Source: Muraenolepis orangiensis
Lineage: Eukaryota; Chordata; Actinopteri; Gadiformes; Muraenolepididae
Assembly: GCA_027704905.1 (NCBI GenBank)
Contig: CM051013.1
Span: 12,052,093 to 12,116,092 of the forward strand
Length of the DNA: 64,000 nucleotides
Direction: 5' to 3'
Position numbers and translations under genes: made by a program. The notes beneath the pieces were generated by a model. It searched no databases. It was not told the origin of the DNA and saw only the letters and a program-made list of their open reading frames with translations. The first letter of the stretch is position 1. Each line of letters opens with the position of its first letter. Of this stretch, positions 10,441-37,435 are shown one piece after another.

Positions 10441-13310
10441 TATAGACTACATTATACTTAGAATTGTTGAAAATTGACTGGTTTAAGTTCCACTAGTATG
10501 CCCTTCTACAAGAGGAGACGCATTTTGTTAATTTTGAGCTCTTGGCTGACCTTGCTGTGTGATTGACAGATTGATCCGCTGGGGCTTTTTAATATTGAAA
10601 TTTCTCACAGTCAGAGGTTAGCCAGCTGGGAATCTCCTGAATGTCACAAAGTCAGCCCTAAAATATGCAGAGCTGTAAAATATGCAACACCAGACGAGCT
10701 AAGAATAGCTGGAAGGGAAGCACCGATATGCAAATTTCTTCATTATCAACTTAGAAATTACCATTGTTTACAACGATAGCTTAGAATTTAGGCCTACAGT
10801 GCATAAATAGCATGGTCATATGAGGGTTTGGTTTTTTTTTTTCCACTTTACCTTCACCATGGCTTTACATTACATTACCACACATTTTTAAACTGACTTC
10901 AGTAAATCACCTTCAAATTTCCTTCAGTTCAACACTGCATTCAACAGCCCCTGGAAGGTGAACCAAGGTGAAGAGAGAGGGGGGGGGTGGTGGTATTAGA
11001 ATCAGTAAAATACCATCAATGTTTTTAGAGGAGAGCGCTCCTTCCATGATGGTTTCCTTTAATCACCACTTTGCTATCAAGTGAAGCCGTGCATCGCAAT
11101 CTACGAGGCTGTTAAAAAAACAAATAGAGTGCAAGGAGGATGATACCGAGGTACCACAATTGCGACCGCTACTGCTTCTTCATTTTCAACCAGCTCCCAA
11201 GCCCATATGGTGTCTGCCCAGGGTAAATCTGTTGGGAGTATGAAGTCTTCCTCTCAATTGACTTAAGGTGGCAGCCCGCTGGGAGAGAATTGGCTGGGTG
11301 TCCTTCTTCTCACAGTGAGCCTCTGGGCATATGCCAGTGTGGAACAGTTGTTCTTACCTTGTCACTTGTGAGCATATTAAGAGAGCCGGAAGAGGAATAG
11401 GAGGAAGTGACAGCGCTGATTTCCTGGTGTACCGGACCCATGTCGGTTCAGGCTCTGCTTGACAGACTCGGTGGAGTTCAGCCATAGACTGTAGGGTTAT
11501 TCAGTCTCTCACTGACTTCGGAGAGTGTTTCCATGAAGCCTTGTGCTCGTGATTCCTCACATACTGTCACTACGACTCGCTTAGAATCCACTGTACACTC
11601 ATCTGCTACTGCATACCAATTTGTTTACTACCACAGCTATATTAATACAGGACTCGCAGCCAAACGGTCCCGTGTTCGATCCCCATGTCCAGTCAACCTG
11701 CAGACATCCATTAAGCTAGATGCCTAACCACAACCTGCCCCTGATGACCTGCATTTCATTTCACTCCAAGTCACGGTTGGATACAAGCAAACGGCTGAAT
11801 GACTTCATAGTCACTAATGCAATAATTGCATGCAATATTTGTATGCAGTTCAACATGGTGTCTGCTCGTAGCTATACACCCGTGGCTTGTCACAGAGCTT
11901 GTCAGTTCAACATCTAAACGGCCCTTGGATACGACCTGTGTGGTCCTCCCTGGACTCCAGGGGCTCCTCGAGGCTATCCAGGATATAGCGGCAAAACAAA
12001 TCAATAGGCTGGAACGAATGGTAATCTATGCTAATTTATTTCATGCAAAAGGTATGACTCGCGTTGGAAGGGAAGGGAAGAGGTGGTGAGAGACGGATCT
12101 AAATCGGCCCTGATGTCTCTAAACATTCACCGCCTAATCACTTGCGGAGCGATACCTACCCACTCACCTGATTTAACGACTATTTCCCTGATCATGAATG
12201 GGCAGGCTATACATAGCCACATGTAATATGTAGTGATTGGTTACTGTGTGTCCTGTCTACGGGAGATGTTTTTGAGCAGTCCCGAGGTCACCTCCATAAG
12301 AGCTGCTCACTGCTGCAGTTTTTTGTATTCAATTGACGGCGTCCATTGTCCCTTTTGAGCGCTATGAGTCATCAGAGTTTTGCACTGTGGTACATTTTTC
12401 ACCTAGCTGCTTTTGGGCAATGGGGGATGAATCGCCCACACTGGGTGGTAAAGGGTCACTGTTTTGGTAATACAGTGGACCTTGGCTATACCTGAGGAGA
12501 TTGAATCTGACAACCGACTACAAGAGAAATGACACGGAGTGTGTGTGTGTGTGTGGGTGGGTGTGTGTGGCGTCGTGTTAGGTTGTTTACAGAAATATTG
12601 ATGTGGCATTTGGGGACTCAAAATGACTTTGGGGAAAAACATGTTGGGGGGTTGAAATATTCAGACCTTCCGTATCTGTTTAACGTACCAGACCGGTCGG
12701 TCTAGAAGGGGATTTTATGTTGCTGGTGGGCATCGCAACGCAATGTCGGGCCACACACACGCGTGTTTTTTGTAATTTGCAAAATGCCTTGCAGATGTCA
12801 CATCCGTAAGGTAGATTATAGATGGTGATGTCAGATTGTAGTTAATGGAAGCCATTTGGAGTCCAGCCTAGACCGACAACGTTAGGAAATCGTACTTCTA
12901 TTGGTGAAGTGAGTTTTCAGACGATTCTTGGTTTCTAAGGCAAAACCCCCCGGAGATGACAAGAGTCATTACTTCCAACAGTGTTTTATTTTATTAAGCA
13001 CATCTTCTCAGATTAAATTACATTTTAATTCAAAACATTTAATTTAATAACTAATGACCGGAATTGCTGCTAAATAAAATGTGTCTTTAATTTGAAGTGG
13101 CACCAAATAAATCATGTCGACCATCTGCGATTGTCACATCAGATATTATATCACACATTTTGAATAATTGCAATCACAATAATATGCAAAATAATGTAAA
13201 TTTATAATTTTTGCCATCATTGTGAAGCCCTGTCACGCACCATGAACACCATTATGTGGTAATGCTGGGGCTCCATCCACACCCAGGGACCCCCGCCAGG
13301 AAATGAACCA
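10441..13310. other. Gene-free stretch upstream of gpr153
   Basis: No exon, RNA gene or clear transposon was recognised. A short (GT)n lies at 12,538-12,570. Confidence 0.45.
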
Positions 13311-13312
13311 AG

Positions 13313-13509
13313 AGTGTGTGTGTGTGTGTGTGTGTGTGGTTTCATGGTCTTGTGTGTGCGTGTGTGTGTGTGTGTGTGGTTTCATGGTCTTGTGTGTGTG
13401 AGGGCTGGAGTGTGTGTGTGTGTGTGTGTGTGTGTGGTTCAGGTGTGTGTGAGGGCTGGAGTGTGTGTGTGTGTGGTTCATGGCTTGTGTGTGAGGGCTG
13501 GAGTTGTGG

Positions 13510-13540
<31 letters not shown>

Positions 13541-13545
13541 TGTGT

Positions 13546-13601
<56 letters not shown>

Positions 13602-13640
13602 TGTGTTTCTTTTTCTTTTTCTTTTGAGTGTGTGTGTGCA
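13313..13640. repeat. Compound (GT)n microsatellite block
   Basis: Several GT tracts are separated by GGTTTCATGGTCTTGTGTGTG and GAGGGCTGGAGT spacers that themselves recur. The block has therefore expanded both as a microsatellite and as a higher-order minisatellite. It ends in (TTTTTC)n. Confidence 0.93.
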
Positions 13641-14029
13641 GAGTTATTATGGTTCCGGCTGGGATCTGTGGGCGGTGGGAAGACAGAAGAGAGGTGAGGC
13701 CAGACCAGAGGCTGTTTTTCAAAGCATCATATCAGCGAAGGTGCGGGGGGTTCAGCCAGCCTCTCAGCTGGAGGGCTGCAGGTGGGCGGAGGACTGGAAC
13801 TCCGGGCTGATGGGAAAATCACTTGTTTTTCCCCCTTCTCACGCCATCCGTCTCTCCCTGCTGCTGTGCTGTCCGTTGGTGTTTAACCGCCTGAGGAACA
13901 TACCACATTTGCCTCTGCGTCCTGTTTGGCAATACCGCTCTGTAGCAATGAGCTGTCTTATTGGCATATGCTAATTCAGTGTATTTAATAAAAGGCCGGC
14001 GTCCCAAAATAGTTTTGGTAAGTAAGTCA

Positions 14030-14410
14030 AATGTATTTATAAAGCGCTTTTCCCAGACAAGAGTCACAAAGTGCTGTACAGAAGCCGGTTAAAGTACACA
14101 GAACAAAATAGGTGGACACTGTACACAGGAAAAGATGCGGTTCAACTATAAACAACATGGTCTGTCACTTATGGCATCCATTGTTCTCCTGAACCCTGGA
14201 AGGAGGGATCACCTTCCACTCTGCATTCATTCCTTCTCAAGATTTCTTCCTCCATAATTAAGGGAGTTTTTGTCTTGCCCTTAGCCCCCCTAAGGGCAAG
14301 ACAAAAACTCCCTTAGTGTTTTGGGGGGTGTTGTAAACATGTGGCCTGTGAAGTCCTTTGAGACTGTAACTGTGATTAAGGGCTTAACAAATACAATTGA
14401 CATGACAATT
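14030..14410 (+). repeat. Dispersed teleost repeat, copy 2, with internal perfect palindrome
   Basis: It starts with TTTATAAAGCGCTTTTCCCAGACAAG and GTCACAAAGTGCTGTACAGA, then runs parallel to the copy at 5,155-5,400. A perfect inverted repeat is inside: arms 14,259-14,284 and 14,290-14,315, with a five-C loop. The related copy at 5,270-5,320 lacks this symmetry. Confidence 0.75.
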
Positions 14411-14688
14411 GACACACAAAGAAAAACCCACGAAAGACACACTGTACAATAGAGTTACTCAAACGTCTAAAGAGGTACGTCTTTTGCAGCCTTTTAAAGT
14501 GGTCAACAGAAATGGTCAAACCGAAGGGGTGTGGGGAGAGCGTTCAAATGCTTGGGTGATAGTGCCTGAAAGGCTCGGTCACCACGGGTTAGTGTTAGGC
14601 AATCATTTTTCGATTTTAGTTTTAATCCCTCTGGTCAGAGCCAACATTTGACTTGCTTAAATACACCAGGCCTCACCCTTCATGCAGG

Positions 14689-14832
14689 TGTGTGTGTGTG
14701 GTGTGTGTGTGTGTGTGTGGTGTGTGTGTGTGTGTGTGTGTGTGTGGTGCGGTGTGTGCGTGTGTGCGTGTGTGTGTGCGTGCTGTGTGTGTGTGCGTGT
14801 GGTGTGGGTGTGTGCGTGTGTGTGTGCGCTGA
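14689..14832. repeat. Imperfect (GT)n microsatellite
   Basis: GT-rich, with GTGTGC interruptions. Confidence 0.92.
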
Positions 14833-15455
14833 GTAGCAAGATCCAATATTCATTTAGTTTACAACTACATCTTCTCCTAGCTTCCTGCTGTTTTTGATAA
14901 CATGAGCTGACACAAATACATGTTTGAGACTCAGTGGCGCTCTCTCTCCTTCACAAATTTTTGTTTATTATAACAGTAATTGCAAAATAAAAACTCCGCT
15001 GACTCTACCCTGCTGGTCCTGGTCTTCTTCTCTCTGACATGTTTCTAAAAGAGGAGGTTGACCTCCTGAGTCCCTGACCTCATCTCTTCCCTCCCAGGAG
15101 TCATTCCAGTGTGGGTCTCCTGTTAATAGGATGCAAGTCAGCTCGCTCTGCTCCACAGACACAATGGAAGGGAATGGGGGGGGTCCGTTCAGTCTCTAAA
15201 AATGATGATAAAATGTTCCTTGTCATCTGTTGCTTGATTATAATAATAATGATGTTATTTTACGAATGATGATAATGATAATCGTGCCTCTGTCGCTTGA
15301 GAATTCTCCCTGAAAGCGCCCTCCAGCTCTAGCCTGATTCACCTTTCATTCAATAAGCATCGACTTACTATCGAGGTTTTCAATCATTTTCAATCCAATT
15401 CATTGCCTTGGTCCCTTGCTCTAACTCTGCATTTCTTCCGTCTCCGTTGACTCTC

Positions 15456-15712
15456 AGGTGTCTCTGGTGAGTGAGGGGCTCCCGTCTGCCACTTCCGCCC
15501 GCCACCCGTCTGGCCCCCCGCAGCGCACCCACCCGCCCAGATGAGGATGACCTCCTCCTCCTCCTCCTCCGACCACACCCTTCACCCCCTCCTGCCCACC
15601 GAGACCGCCGCCATCGCATCGTCCGCCGCCGCCACACCCTCCACCTCCTCCGTCTCCCGTCTATCCGCCTCCTCCTCCTTCTCGCCCGCCGCCGGCCACC
15701 GCCGCCACCGCC
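15456..15712 (+). promoter_or_regulatory. gpr153: Probable gpr153 5' untranslated leader with upstream ORF
   Basis: The 250 bases before the start codon are C-rich (CCTCCTCC, CCGCC). A possible splice acceptor (TTGACTCTCAG) sits at about 15,447-15,457, so the UTR probably begins in this exon after an unseen non-coding first exon. An upstream ATG at 15,541 opens a 60-codon Ser/Thr/His/Arg-rich frame that runs to 15,723 and overlaps the main start codon in another frame. It could dampen translation; this is an inference. Confidence 0.5.
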
Positions 15713-30320
<14,608 letters not shown>

Positions 30321-32587
30321 AGTACTACAAGTGACTTATCACTCGCAGTAATCACAGATAACCCCCCGCTAGGATGTTACCTGATAGATGTGAGCAATTG
30401 GAGAAATGTCCTCTTTTATTTGCCAACAATCTATTTTATTATGGTAATCCCAGAGCTTTCCGTGAGGAGACCACTTTATCCTTGGATAGAAACAGGTTGT
30501 TCTTCTGAAGGGAATCCTCACTCGGCCTGTAAAATGGCGTCGGAGATCTTGAGGATGTAACTTTTGCGTCGCCCACTAAGGACACCCTCACAGGTTCCCC
30601 AGTGGCCGACACCACTGCCTCTTTTGAAATCTCTTCTCTTGCCGTGTTTTATCGCTGTTTGGTGTTATTTCCCATGAGATCTCAAAGGTACGCTGGGAGG
30701 AGGTGCAGTAGTAATAGTAGTGGTGGTTATATTACTTTTATGCATTTGGCCATTTAAACACTCGGGTAAGTGTTTCCCCCTGACTCATTGGGGACATTTT
30801 TACTGTGTACCATGAGGCTTGGGTAACTCTCCTTTTGAGGAGCAAACATTCGGTTTGGTTCGGGTTATGATGGACTTAACGGTTTCCATTGTGCTTGGTT
30901 TACGAGTCATTCACGACTCCTAATACAGACGGCTGTCCGATCGATAAACATCCTGCACATCAGCACAGAGATGACCATGACTTGAGCCAATCTCCTGATT
31001 GTCAAATGTTCCTTTTTCCAATGCGAAAACAACTGAAACCTGATTCGTAAAGAAACACTGTGTTCCGTGCTAATAGAAAAGTCATGTGTATATACAAAGG
31101 GCATTCAATGTTTTTTTTGCCGTTCCATTTTGGTTTTGCATTTCGATATTTTCGACAACAACTATTAACAAAACTGTTCATTCACGGGGGACGCCAGGGC
31201 AACTCGGCAGGCAAACACTGTTCAACAACCCAGTAGTGGAGATTTGATTGATTTGATTGAAGGAGCACCTAAGAATTCTCGGTTCTCGTTTTCAGTTCAG
31301 TAGGGTTTTGCGCGGTCAAGGGTTCCGAGTTGGTTGTCATGGTTGGTCCCCGTGTAGACGAAGTTCCAGTGATGTTTACCTCGCGGCCGACTTCAAAACG
31401 TAGCACTGCTGAAACATGGGGTTTCACATCTAAAACCTACTATTGCGTATATATGAAGACTCCTCTGGCGGTGATGATGCGGACTGTTTAAAACCAAAGC
31501 GATGTCCCACTAGCTCAGTCCGCAATTAGTTGCGGAGGAGGAACGGATATTAAAGAAACGTCTGTATTATTTTCCAAATGTATTGATGAGTCCCTCTGAT
31601 TACTTCCACATCAGGATCTGACCCCCTATTCCCCCTGACTATGTCTGGTTTGACGTTTTTCGAGTGCTTTTAGGTGTGACATCGTAGGAGTGTGTTTTTG
31701 TTTTTTCTAGATTTCGGAGCATGCCGTATCCCTATTGTGTTGAAACGGAAGCCCCTTTCAAAGTTGTAGATAGGCCATTACGAGAGGCCTCTGTGAGACG
31801 GATACTGAAGGGCGGGGATAGTTCAGGGTTTGATTTTCAGTTTCGCCACCATGTTCGGTTTGACCCTCATGAGAGCGCAGAAAGAAGTAGTTAAGGAGTC
31901 CAACGATTTAGAGTTAGGGATATGGAATCCTATAGGACTAGGGACCGTAGCAAAAACAATACTTTTTGAGTGGAAATGGGTCACATCGTTCCAAGGTAAT
32001 GGCAAAAGTAGCATTAGCATCATAGGGAAGGCTTTTTAAAAAGGGTTATGTATGTTACCCTCAGATGCCCGGCGTATACGGCTTTTGTGTCCCTCTTCGA
32101 TTTTTCCCTTGAATGGACTTTTTATGCAGAGTGGGAGAGCCAATCCCGACACTTGGATTCATGTGTCCTATAGACGCAAACAACATAGGTCTTCCTCCTC
32201 AAATCTGGATAATTTGGGTAATCTGGGGTTCATCAGCCATCAAAGTGCGTGGGACTGTTCTTTGAGTGTGTGTGTGTGTGTGTAGTTTCTTTTTCTAGAG
32301 CGAGCAGACAGTCACATTATCAGTGGATGCTCTGAGCTCAGCCCTCAGTTCAGCACACACTCAACAGTGTATTTACTTGAATGTATTTGCACATGTTAAG
32401 TAAGTCACAAATTTGCCCTTGGATTTTATCTGTCAAGAGCGATGGATGACCCCCGTATGATGTGAAAGTGTCCCGGGTTTGAGAGCCTCATCATCGTTTG
32501 TGAAAGGACTGTTTTGTATATCTTTCTTGGCAATGGCGTTGCGCACATTTAACATTCATTTTTTGACACGTGTTGACATGAAATAAA
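30321..32587 (+). other. gpr153: Probable gpr153 3' UTR
   Basis: No gene is present. The first clear AATAAA downstream of the stop is at 32,582-32,587, which would give a 2.3-kb 3' UTR. The polyadenylation site is inferred. Confidence 0.45.
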
Positions 32588-34689
32588 ATGTAATTCCTTT
32601 TACAGATTCTCCCGAATTAGCAACCCTGATAATGACCTGATCAATTAGCTTCACTATAATTAATGAATATAATGACTTGTATTCCTGTCATATTTTTTTC
32701 TTCTTCCACCAATAATTTTTTTGTTTTTTGCGATATAATATATAATTTTGTAACATATTCAAGATTTACGACGTCAAAATAAGGGATGTGTTTAAATGTT
32801 ATGTTTTCTCTTGTTCATATATGATGGCTTTGTTAAAACGATGAAGATGAACTAACATATTTCAAATTAAATTCACATGGGCGGATACTACATTTGTTTT
32901 GAAGAAGTTTTTGTCCGATATCTTAGACCTTTTTATACTAATAAAATATAAAAATAATATAAATGCAGTCATTGCTCATATCGAGCAAAGTAACAGTCGT
33001 GGATCATCAATCTATAGCCCATTTAATTTAGACTAAATACAAAACTGATGATTTGCTTATTTAAGAACTATTGACCCATTCATTAATAATTAGGATGACG
33101 ATAATAAATTATTGTTTGTTTGTATATGGTGTTATAAGTAGGCTATGGTATTATTTTGTGTTGGTCATTGGGTTATTGATGTGTAATTATATTTGTTGAC
33201 CGCGTGCCAAAATCGTGCACGCGGGCACAGTGAAGACTTAGTACTCCCTTGTACTGCCTGACCACAGATCGTGTGGAGACCATAGAGCATATGCCTGGCT
33301 GTCAGCAGGACCAGAGACAAAGTTTCCACATGGGAGAACAGAAAAAAGAGCAGTGGACATGGGAGCCCTTTTCTCTTCCTGAGTTCATCCACGTTCTGCC
33401 CTCTCGGCCGCGCCTGACTGCCTCCACTCTCATGCTAATGAGACACATTCACGTCGTCCGCTCTCGGTGCCGCGGCTCTATGCGTCTCCATTCTAGTGCA
33501 AACCAAAGTAGTCTACTTAAACAATGCCGAGACGAGTTCATAGAAATTCTTGAAAAAAAAAAAAAGAGCGAAGTGCATTCAGTGTGGAAGTCACGTGGCC
33601 AATCTTTTATCGGGTAAAACAAACTCTGGAGTGGTTTTCTCGTACAGGCGAGGCCCCACTTTTCTCTTCTTCAAAGAGAAGCTTTGACTTTGTGGGCAGA
33701 CGCGGTTCAAATGAGATTTAAGGGGTCTGGCGCTTTATTGTGGGGCTGAACCGGTCCGAGGAAAAAAGATAGAAGGGAGAAACAAACAATAACATTAGAC
33801 TGCTGCTGCCTTGTTTTTCCACACACAGAGAACCTTGAACCGTGTGTTGTGTTTTTCTCTCCGCCTTGCTGGAGGGAGAGAGAGAGGAGCCCCTTATATA
33901 TATTCTTCTGCCAGTTGCCCTTTCAGTCTCCCCATGGCTCGCAACCGGTCCTAGATAGCATTTGAAAGAGCGGTGGGCGTTGCAGCGATTCTCCTCGCTG
34001 CGAGGTGCCATCCTCCCCGGCCCTGCAGGGCCCTAAGAATGGAGACACTTTATGACACCGCGCCGCCGGTGTCCAAAAAAACCCCACCGGGTGTAGGGGG
34101 CTACTAAAGCAAGGAGGTAGCTAACTTTAGAAGATTTGTCCAAACGTTTTAAATAACATTCTATCTATCCATCTATACTTTTCTTATTATGCGTATATAG
34201 GCTACTTAGTATAGAATTCGTGGTATAGGCATTTGCTTACCTATATAGGCTAATGTGGGTGAAAGTGAAGACAAATGGCAATGTTTGTGAATGTGAATGA
34301 CGTGTATGTGATTAGTACCAGAAAATTGCTACAAACGTCGAATTTGAGCGCTACTGTCTCGGTACTTAAAGCGTAAAAACCGCGAAGAATGGACGGAACG
34401 AAACGTCACGCGCGGTGAGCGCTCGACATGTCAGCGCGTGACGTCCTGAACCTCCTCGCATTGGAATGGGATGTTAACATTTATTTTATTTTATATTATA
34501 TTAGATTAGATTAGATTCAAAATTGACAGGCTATTTATAAAGGTTGGACAATGGTCGATACACATATATTATATTATTGTAGACGAGTCTATTTATTTAA
34601 TAATAATCCACATAATGACGTACTACTATTAATAATTATTATACTGTTATATTTTTAATAGTATACTTTTAATAATTAAAACTATTTTG
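32588..34689. other. Gene-free intergenic stretch
   Basis: AT-rich to 33.2 kb, then mixed. Nothing recognisable apart from a CpG-rich patch near 34,380-34,445. Confidence 0.45.
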
Positions 34690-34736
34690 TAACTGCATAC
34701 CCCTGCTCACTACCTGTTGATACTTGTATACTTACC

Positions 34737-34784
<48 letters not shown>

Positions 34785-34980
34785 TATCTCATACCTATAC
34801 TACTTATTTATATATTTTATATCAGTTTTTATACCTAGAAGATTGTTTTTACATCCTATTTAACCACTATATAATACCATGCAGTTTACTGCTACATTTG
34901 CACTCTGGTTAGATGCCAATTTATTTTCGCTGTGCTGTGCAATGACAATATATTAGAATCTAATCTAATCTGATCTAATA
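34690..34980 (+). mobile_element. LINE 3' tail, family X copy 1
   Basis: It starts TGCATACCCCTGCTCACTACC and ends TGTGCTGTGCAATGACAATA with a TCTAATCTAATCT tail; an (AT)n tract lies inside at 34,745-34,780. It shares CATTTGCACTCTGGTTAGATGCC with copies at 43.0 and 57.5 kb. Confidence 0.8.
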
Positions 34981-35491
34981 AATGGGCCACAATATAATAC
35001 ATTTTGCATATTTTTAATCAAAGTCACTTGTTAACGAAAATGTTCTAAATTGTTCTCCATTTGGCAGGCTAAGAGGTCTGCAAGCTAATATTGCTCAACT
35101 GTATTATCGTGTGTGCTGCCTGAATGCCCGATTAACACTATCTTAATGAATGTAAAATGTAGCCTTCAGCTACAGTGTTTCTCTATAGTGTTTAGTGTTA
35201 TAGTGTTTCTCTATCGAAGGCCTGCTGCTGGTATAATGATATTAGCAGACACCTGACGCACGAAGTGCACCCTATTAACCTATAGCCTATTACGGTCTGA
35301 CTATGGCCCTACTGGGCCTATAGGCTATAGTACGATCGTACCTATAGATCTATACAATAATCGTGATTGTTTAATTGACAAAGGCCTTTGTTGGAGAACG
35401 AACAACGGCCCGTTGGAAGTCACCATCGACACATGTGTGCAGGTCAACATAACAGGCAGGCATAGCGTATAACAATAAAATGCTCATTTTT

Positions 35492-35497
35492 TTTATT
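35492..35497 (-). terminator. her3: Candidate polyadenylation signal of her3
   Basis: AATAAA on the - strand, about 135 bases past the stop codon; an overlapping second copy follows. Confidence 0.45.
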
Positions 35498-35630
35498 TAT
35501 TTTTTTTAATACTAAGTAAACCAGCTACTTGACATACAGTACTATACACTTTTACAAGTTCGCTTTACAATACAAAAATACAAAATCATACATTAGATCA
35601 CGGTCAATAGTCCATTGTCCAAACTATAAT

Positions 35631-36202
35631 CTACCAGGGCCGCCACATGCTCGAATGCTGAATAATACTGCTGAGGTCTCCGTTCCTCGGACTGTTGTGA
35701 CAGGCGGTGATCACTCGGCCCGGGAGGATCCCTATGGCTTGTTTGAGGGCCAACGACTGTCCTTCCGCTTTAACTTCGACCATCGGCCGAGTGTCGTAAT
35801 GGAGACTCTTGGTGAGGCATGTGTTATGGTGGGTTGTTGTGGTGGTGGTTGTTGTTGTTGTGGCTGCTCCGAAACCCCCCACGGCCGCCATGTTCGCCGT
35901 TCCTCGCGAGTCGAGGAGTGTTGCGTTTAGAGCGGGAAGCGGCGCGAGTCGTCGCTTGCAGCAGGGGCCGTCTCGCGCCTCCACCACCACCTTTCCCGCG
36001 TCGCTGTCCAAGGTTCTGGAAGCGTCCCGCTTCTGGAAGCTTCCTTTAGCGCACGAGTACACGTTCTTCGAGACGAGTTGCGACAGCGCCAAGCTGTCGC
36101 TGCCGTTGACGGTGTCGACCATGGACAGGTACTGGTGGACGTTGGTCAGGCAGCTGTTGAAGCCCGCTTGGTAGTCCGAGAACCCGGAGGCCTTGGAAGT
36201 AC
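35631..36202 (-). CDS. her3: her3 exon 4 (Orange domain to WRPW)
   Basis: Acceptor TTTCTCCAG. It encodes the Orange domain, a basic linker (CCKRRLAPLP), the Thr run at about 35,836-35,866, and the final HSSMWRPW. Confidence 0.88.
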
Positions 36203-36864
36203 CTGGAGAAACATGGAGGAGGAGGAGGCGGAGGAGGAGGAAGAAGAAGTCGATGCTTGAGGTTAGAAAACGAGAGACACCGCCATGCAGACTGGGACAG
36301 GGACATTAACTAAACACGTATGTATTTGATCATCATAAACACCTAGTACCACATAGTAACACTAAATGTGTTTACTTTATGGGCTTGAGGGATGACTTAC
36401 AACTTTGCATCTTTTGAAGACTCCTGAGATGTTTCACGGTTAACTCCAAAATGTCGGCCTTTTCCAGCTTGCGCTTCCGAATCTGTAGTGAGAGAAACCG
36501 TCGAATTATTAATCGTGTACTTACAGGTTATTCAGTTAAAAAAAAACATAAACAATCTGTTAAATGGACTATATAGTATAACAGTACACGCCGCTGCTTA
36601 CATTGCTTGTGTAGTAGCTCTCCAGCAGGGTCTTCAACTGGTCTAAGCACTTGTTTATCCGTGCCCGTCGTTTCTTCTCCATTATCGGCTTGGATACCTG
36701 GCAAGTAAAAGTAATACATGGATGAGTAAACAAACACACACACACACCGACAAACAAACAAACCAACAAACAAACAAACACGGTGGCAATGATCTACATG
36801 TGAGAGTACACACTTTTCCAACTCTGGGGGTAGATTTCAATGCGCAGTCTGATGATCCCACCAT
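35631..36864 (-). CDS. her3: Hairy/Enhancer-of-split bHLH-Orange repressor, her3/HES3 type, complete
   Basis: The exons on the - strand are 36,864-36,814, 36,697-36,602, 36,482-36,401 and 36,202-35,631. They join in frame to 801 nt and 266 aa, with canonical splice sites. The basic region KPIMEKKRRARINK (from residue 20) carries the proline that marks the HES/HER class. The helix-loop-helix runs to about residue 76. An Orange domain follows (SGFSDYQAGFNSCLTNVHQY, then LSMVD). The protein ends in WRPW, the Groucho/TLE-recruiting tetrapeptide. Family proteins are nuclear repressors that bind N-box or E-box DNA. The start is the ATG at 36,864; an in-frame upstream GTG is not a plausible start. 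Adjacency to gpr153 matches human HES3-GPR153, favouring HES3/her3 over hes2 or hes5 types. An odd feature is a run of ten Thr before the C-terminal part. Confidence 0.87.
36401..36482 (-). CDS. her3: her3 exon 3 (loop and helix 2)
   Basis: It encodes IRKRKLEKADILELTVKHLR and SLQKMQS, the conserved HLH second helix; donor GTAAGT. Confidence 0.92.
36602..36697 (-). CDS. her3: her3 exon 2 (basic region and helix 1)
   Basis: Exactly 32 codons from VSKPIMEKKRR to SYYTSN; acceptor TTACTTGCCAG, donor GTAAGC. Confidence 0.92.
36814..36864 (-). CDS. her3: her3 exon 1
   Basis: Seventeen codons, MVGSSDCALKSTPRVGK; donor GTGTGT. A short first exon just before the basic region is usual for HES genes. 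Confidence 0.82.
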
Positions 36865-36961
36865 TGTCTGTGTGTTATAGTCCTTCTCTGGAGTCCTTGG
36901 CGTTATGTTCTCGGTTCCTTCTCTGGCCACGAATGAAGAGGAGGGGGTCTGTCAGGTGGCC

Positions 36962-36968
36962 TTATATA
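36962..36968 (-). promoter_or_regulatory. her3: TATA box of her3
   Basis: TATATAA on the - strand, about 100 bases upstream of the ATG, predicting a 5' UTR of roughly 70 bases. Farther upstream are a CCAAT sequence at 37,066-37,070, an E-box CACTTG at 37,048-37,053 and an N-box-like CACAAG at 37,078-37,083. The last could mediate HES feedback; this is an inference. Confidence 0.65.
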
Positions 36969-37167
36969 GCGTCACCGGGAGCCCACTTAACATCTCAATG
37001 CAATGGCCTGCTCCTTGCGCTTAAGTGAGCAACGCTGGCCACTCCGTCACTTGTCAGCCATGGCTCCAATAGGCCGACACAAGCGCCCTACTGGATCAAC
37101 TATTTCAACTCTGCAACTCGAACTCATTTAGGCCATTGGGCCTATGTATGATCCATTGACGATATCG

Positions 37168-37435
37168 TTCGATTAGATTTAATCACATTTATTGTCATTG
37201 CACAGCACAAGTACAGTACAGCAACAAAATAATGTGTATAAAATGTTGCAGTAAAGTGCATGGTAATATATCAATAGGGGTTAAGTATTTAACAACAGTC
37301 TACTAAGAAACTACTCTTAAAAACAGGTATACAATAACTTATAGAGTAGGTATGAGATATGCAAAGAATTTTAGGTGTCTATATAAATACACACATACGT
37401 ATACACGTATGGACGGGTGGGGTATGCAGGGGTTT
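37168..37435 (-). mobile_element. LINE 3' tail, family X copy 2
   Basis: The reverse complement of the 34.7-kb copy: TCATTGCACAGCACAAGTACAG, GTTGCAGTAAAGTGCATGG and GGGGTATGCAGG landmarks. Confidence 0.75.

Noticed and set aside
13312..14840. Cys/Val-rich ORFs of 80-140 codons
   Set aside because: They are translations of (GT)n microsatellites; the same applies at 21.1-21.6 kb and 480-560.
36814..36930. Upstream GTG start adding 22 residues to her3
   Set aside because: Eukaryotic initiation at GTG without support is unlikely, and an ATG in the same frame at 36,864 gives the expected short first exon.
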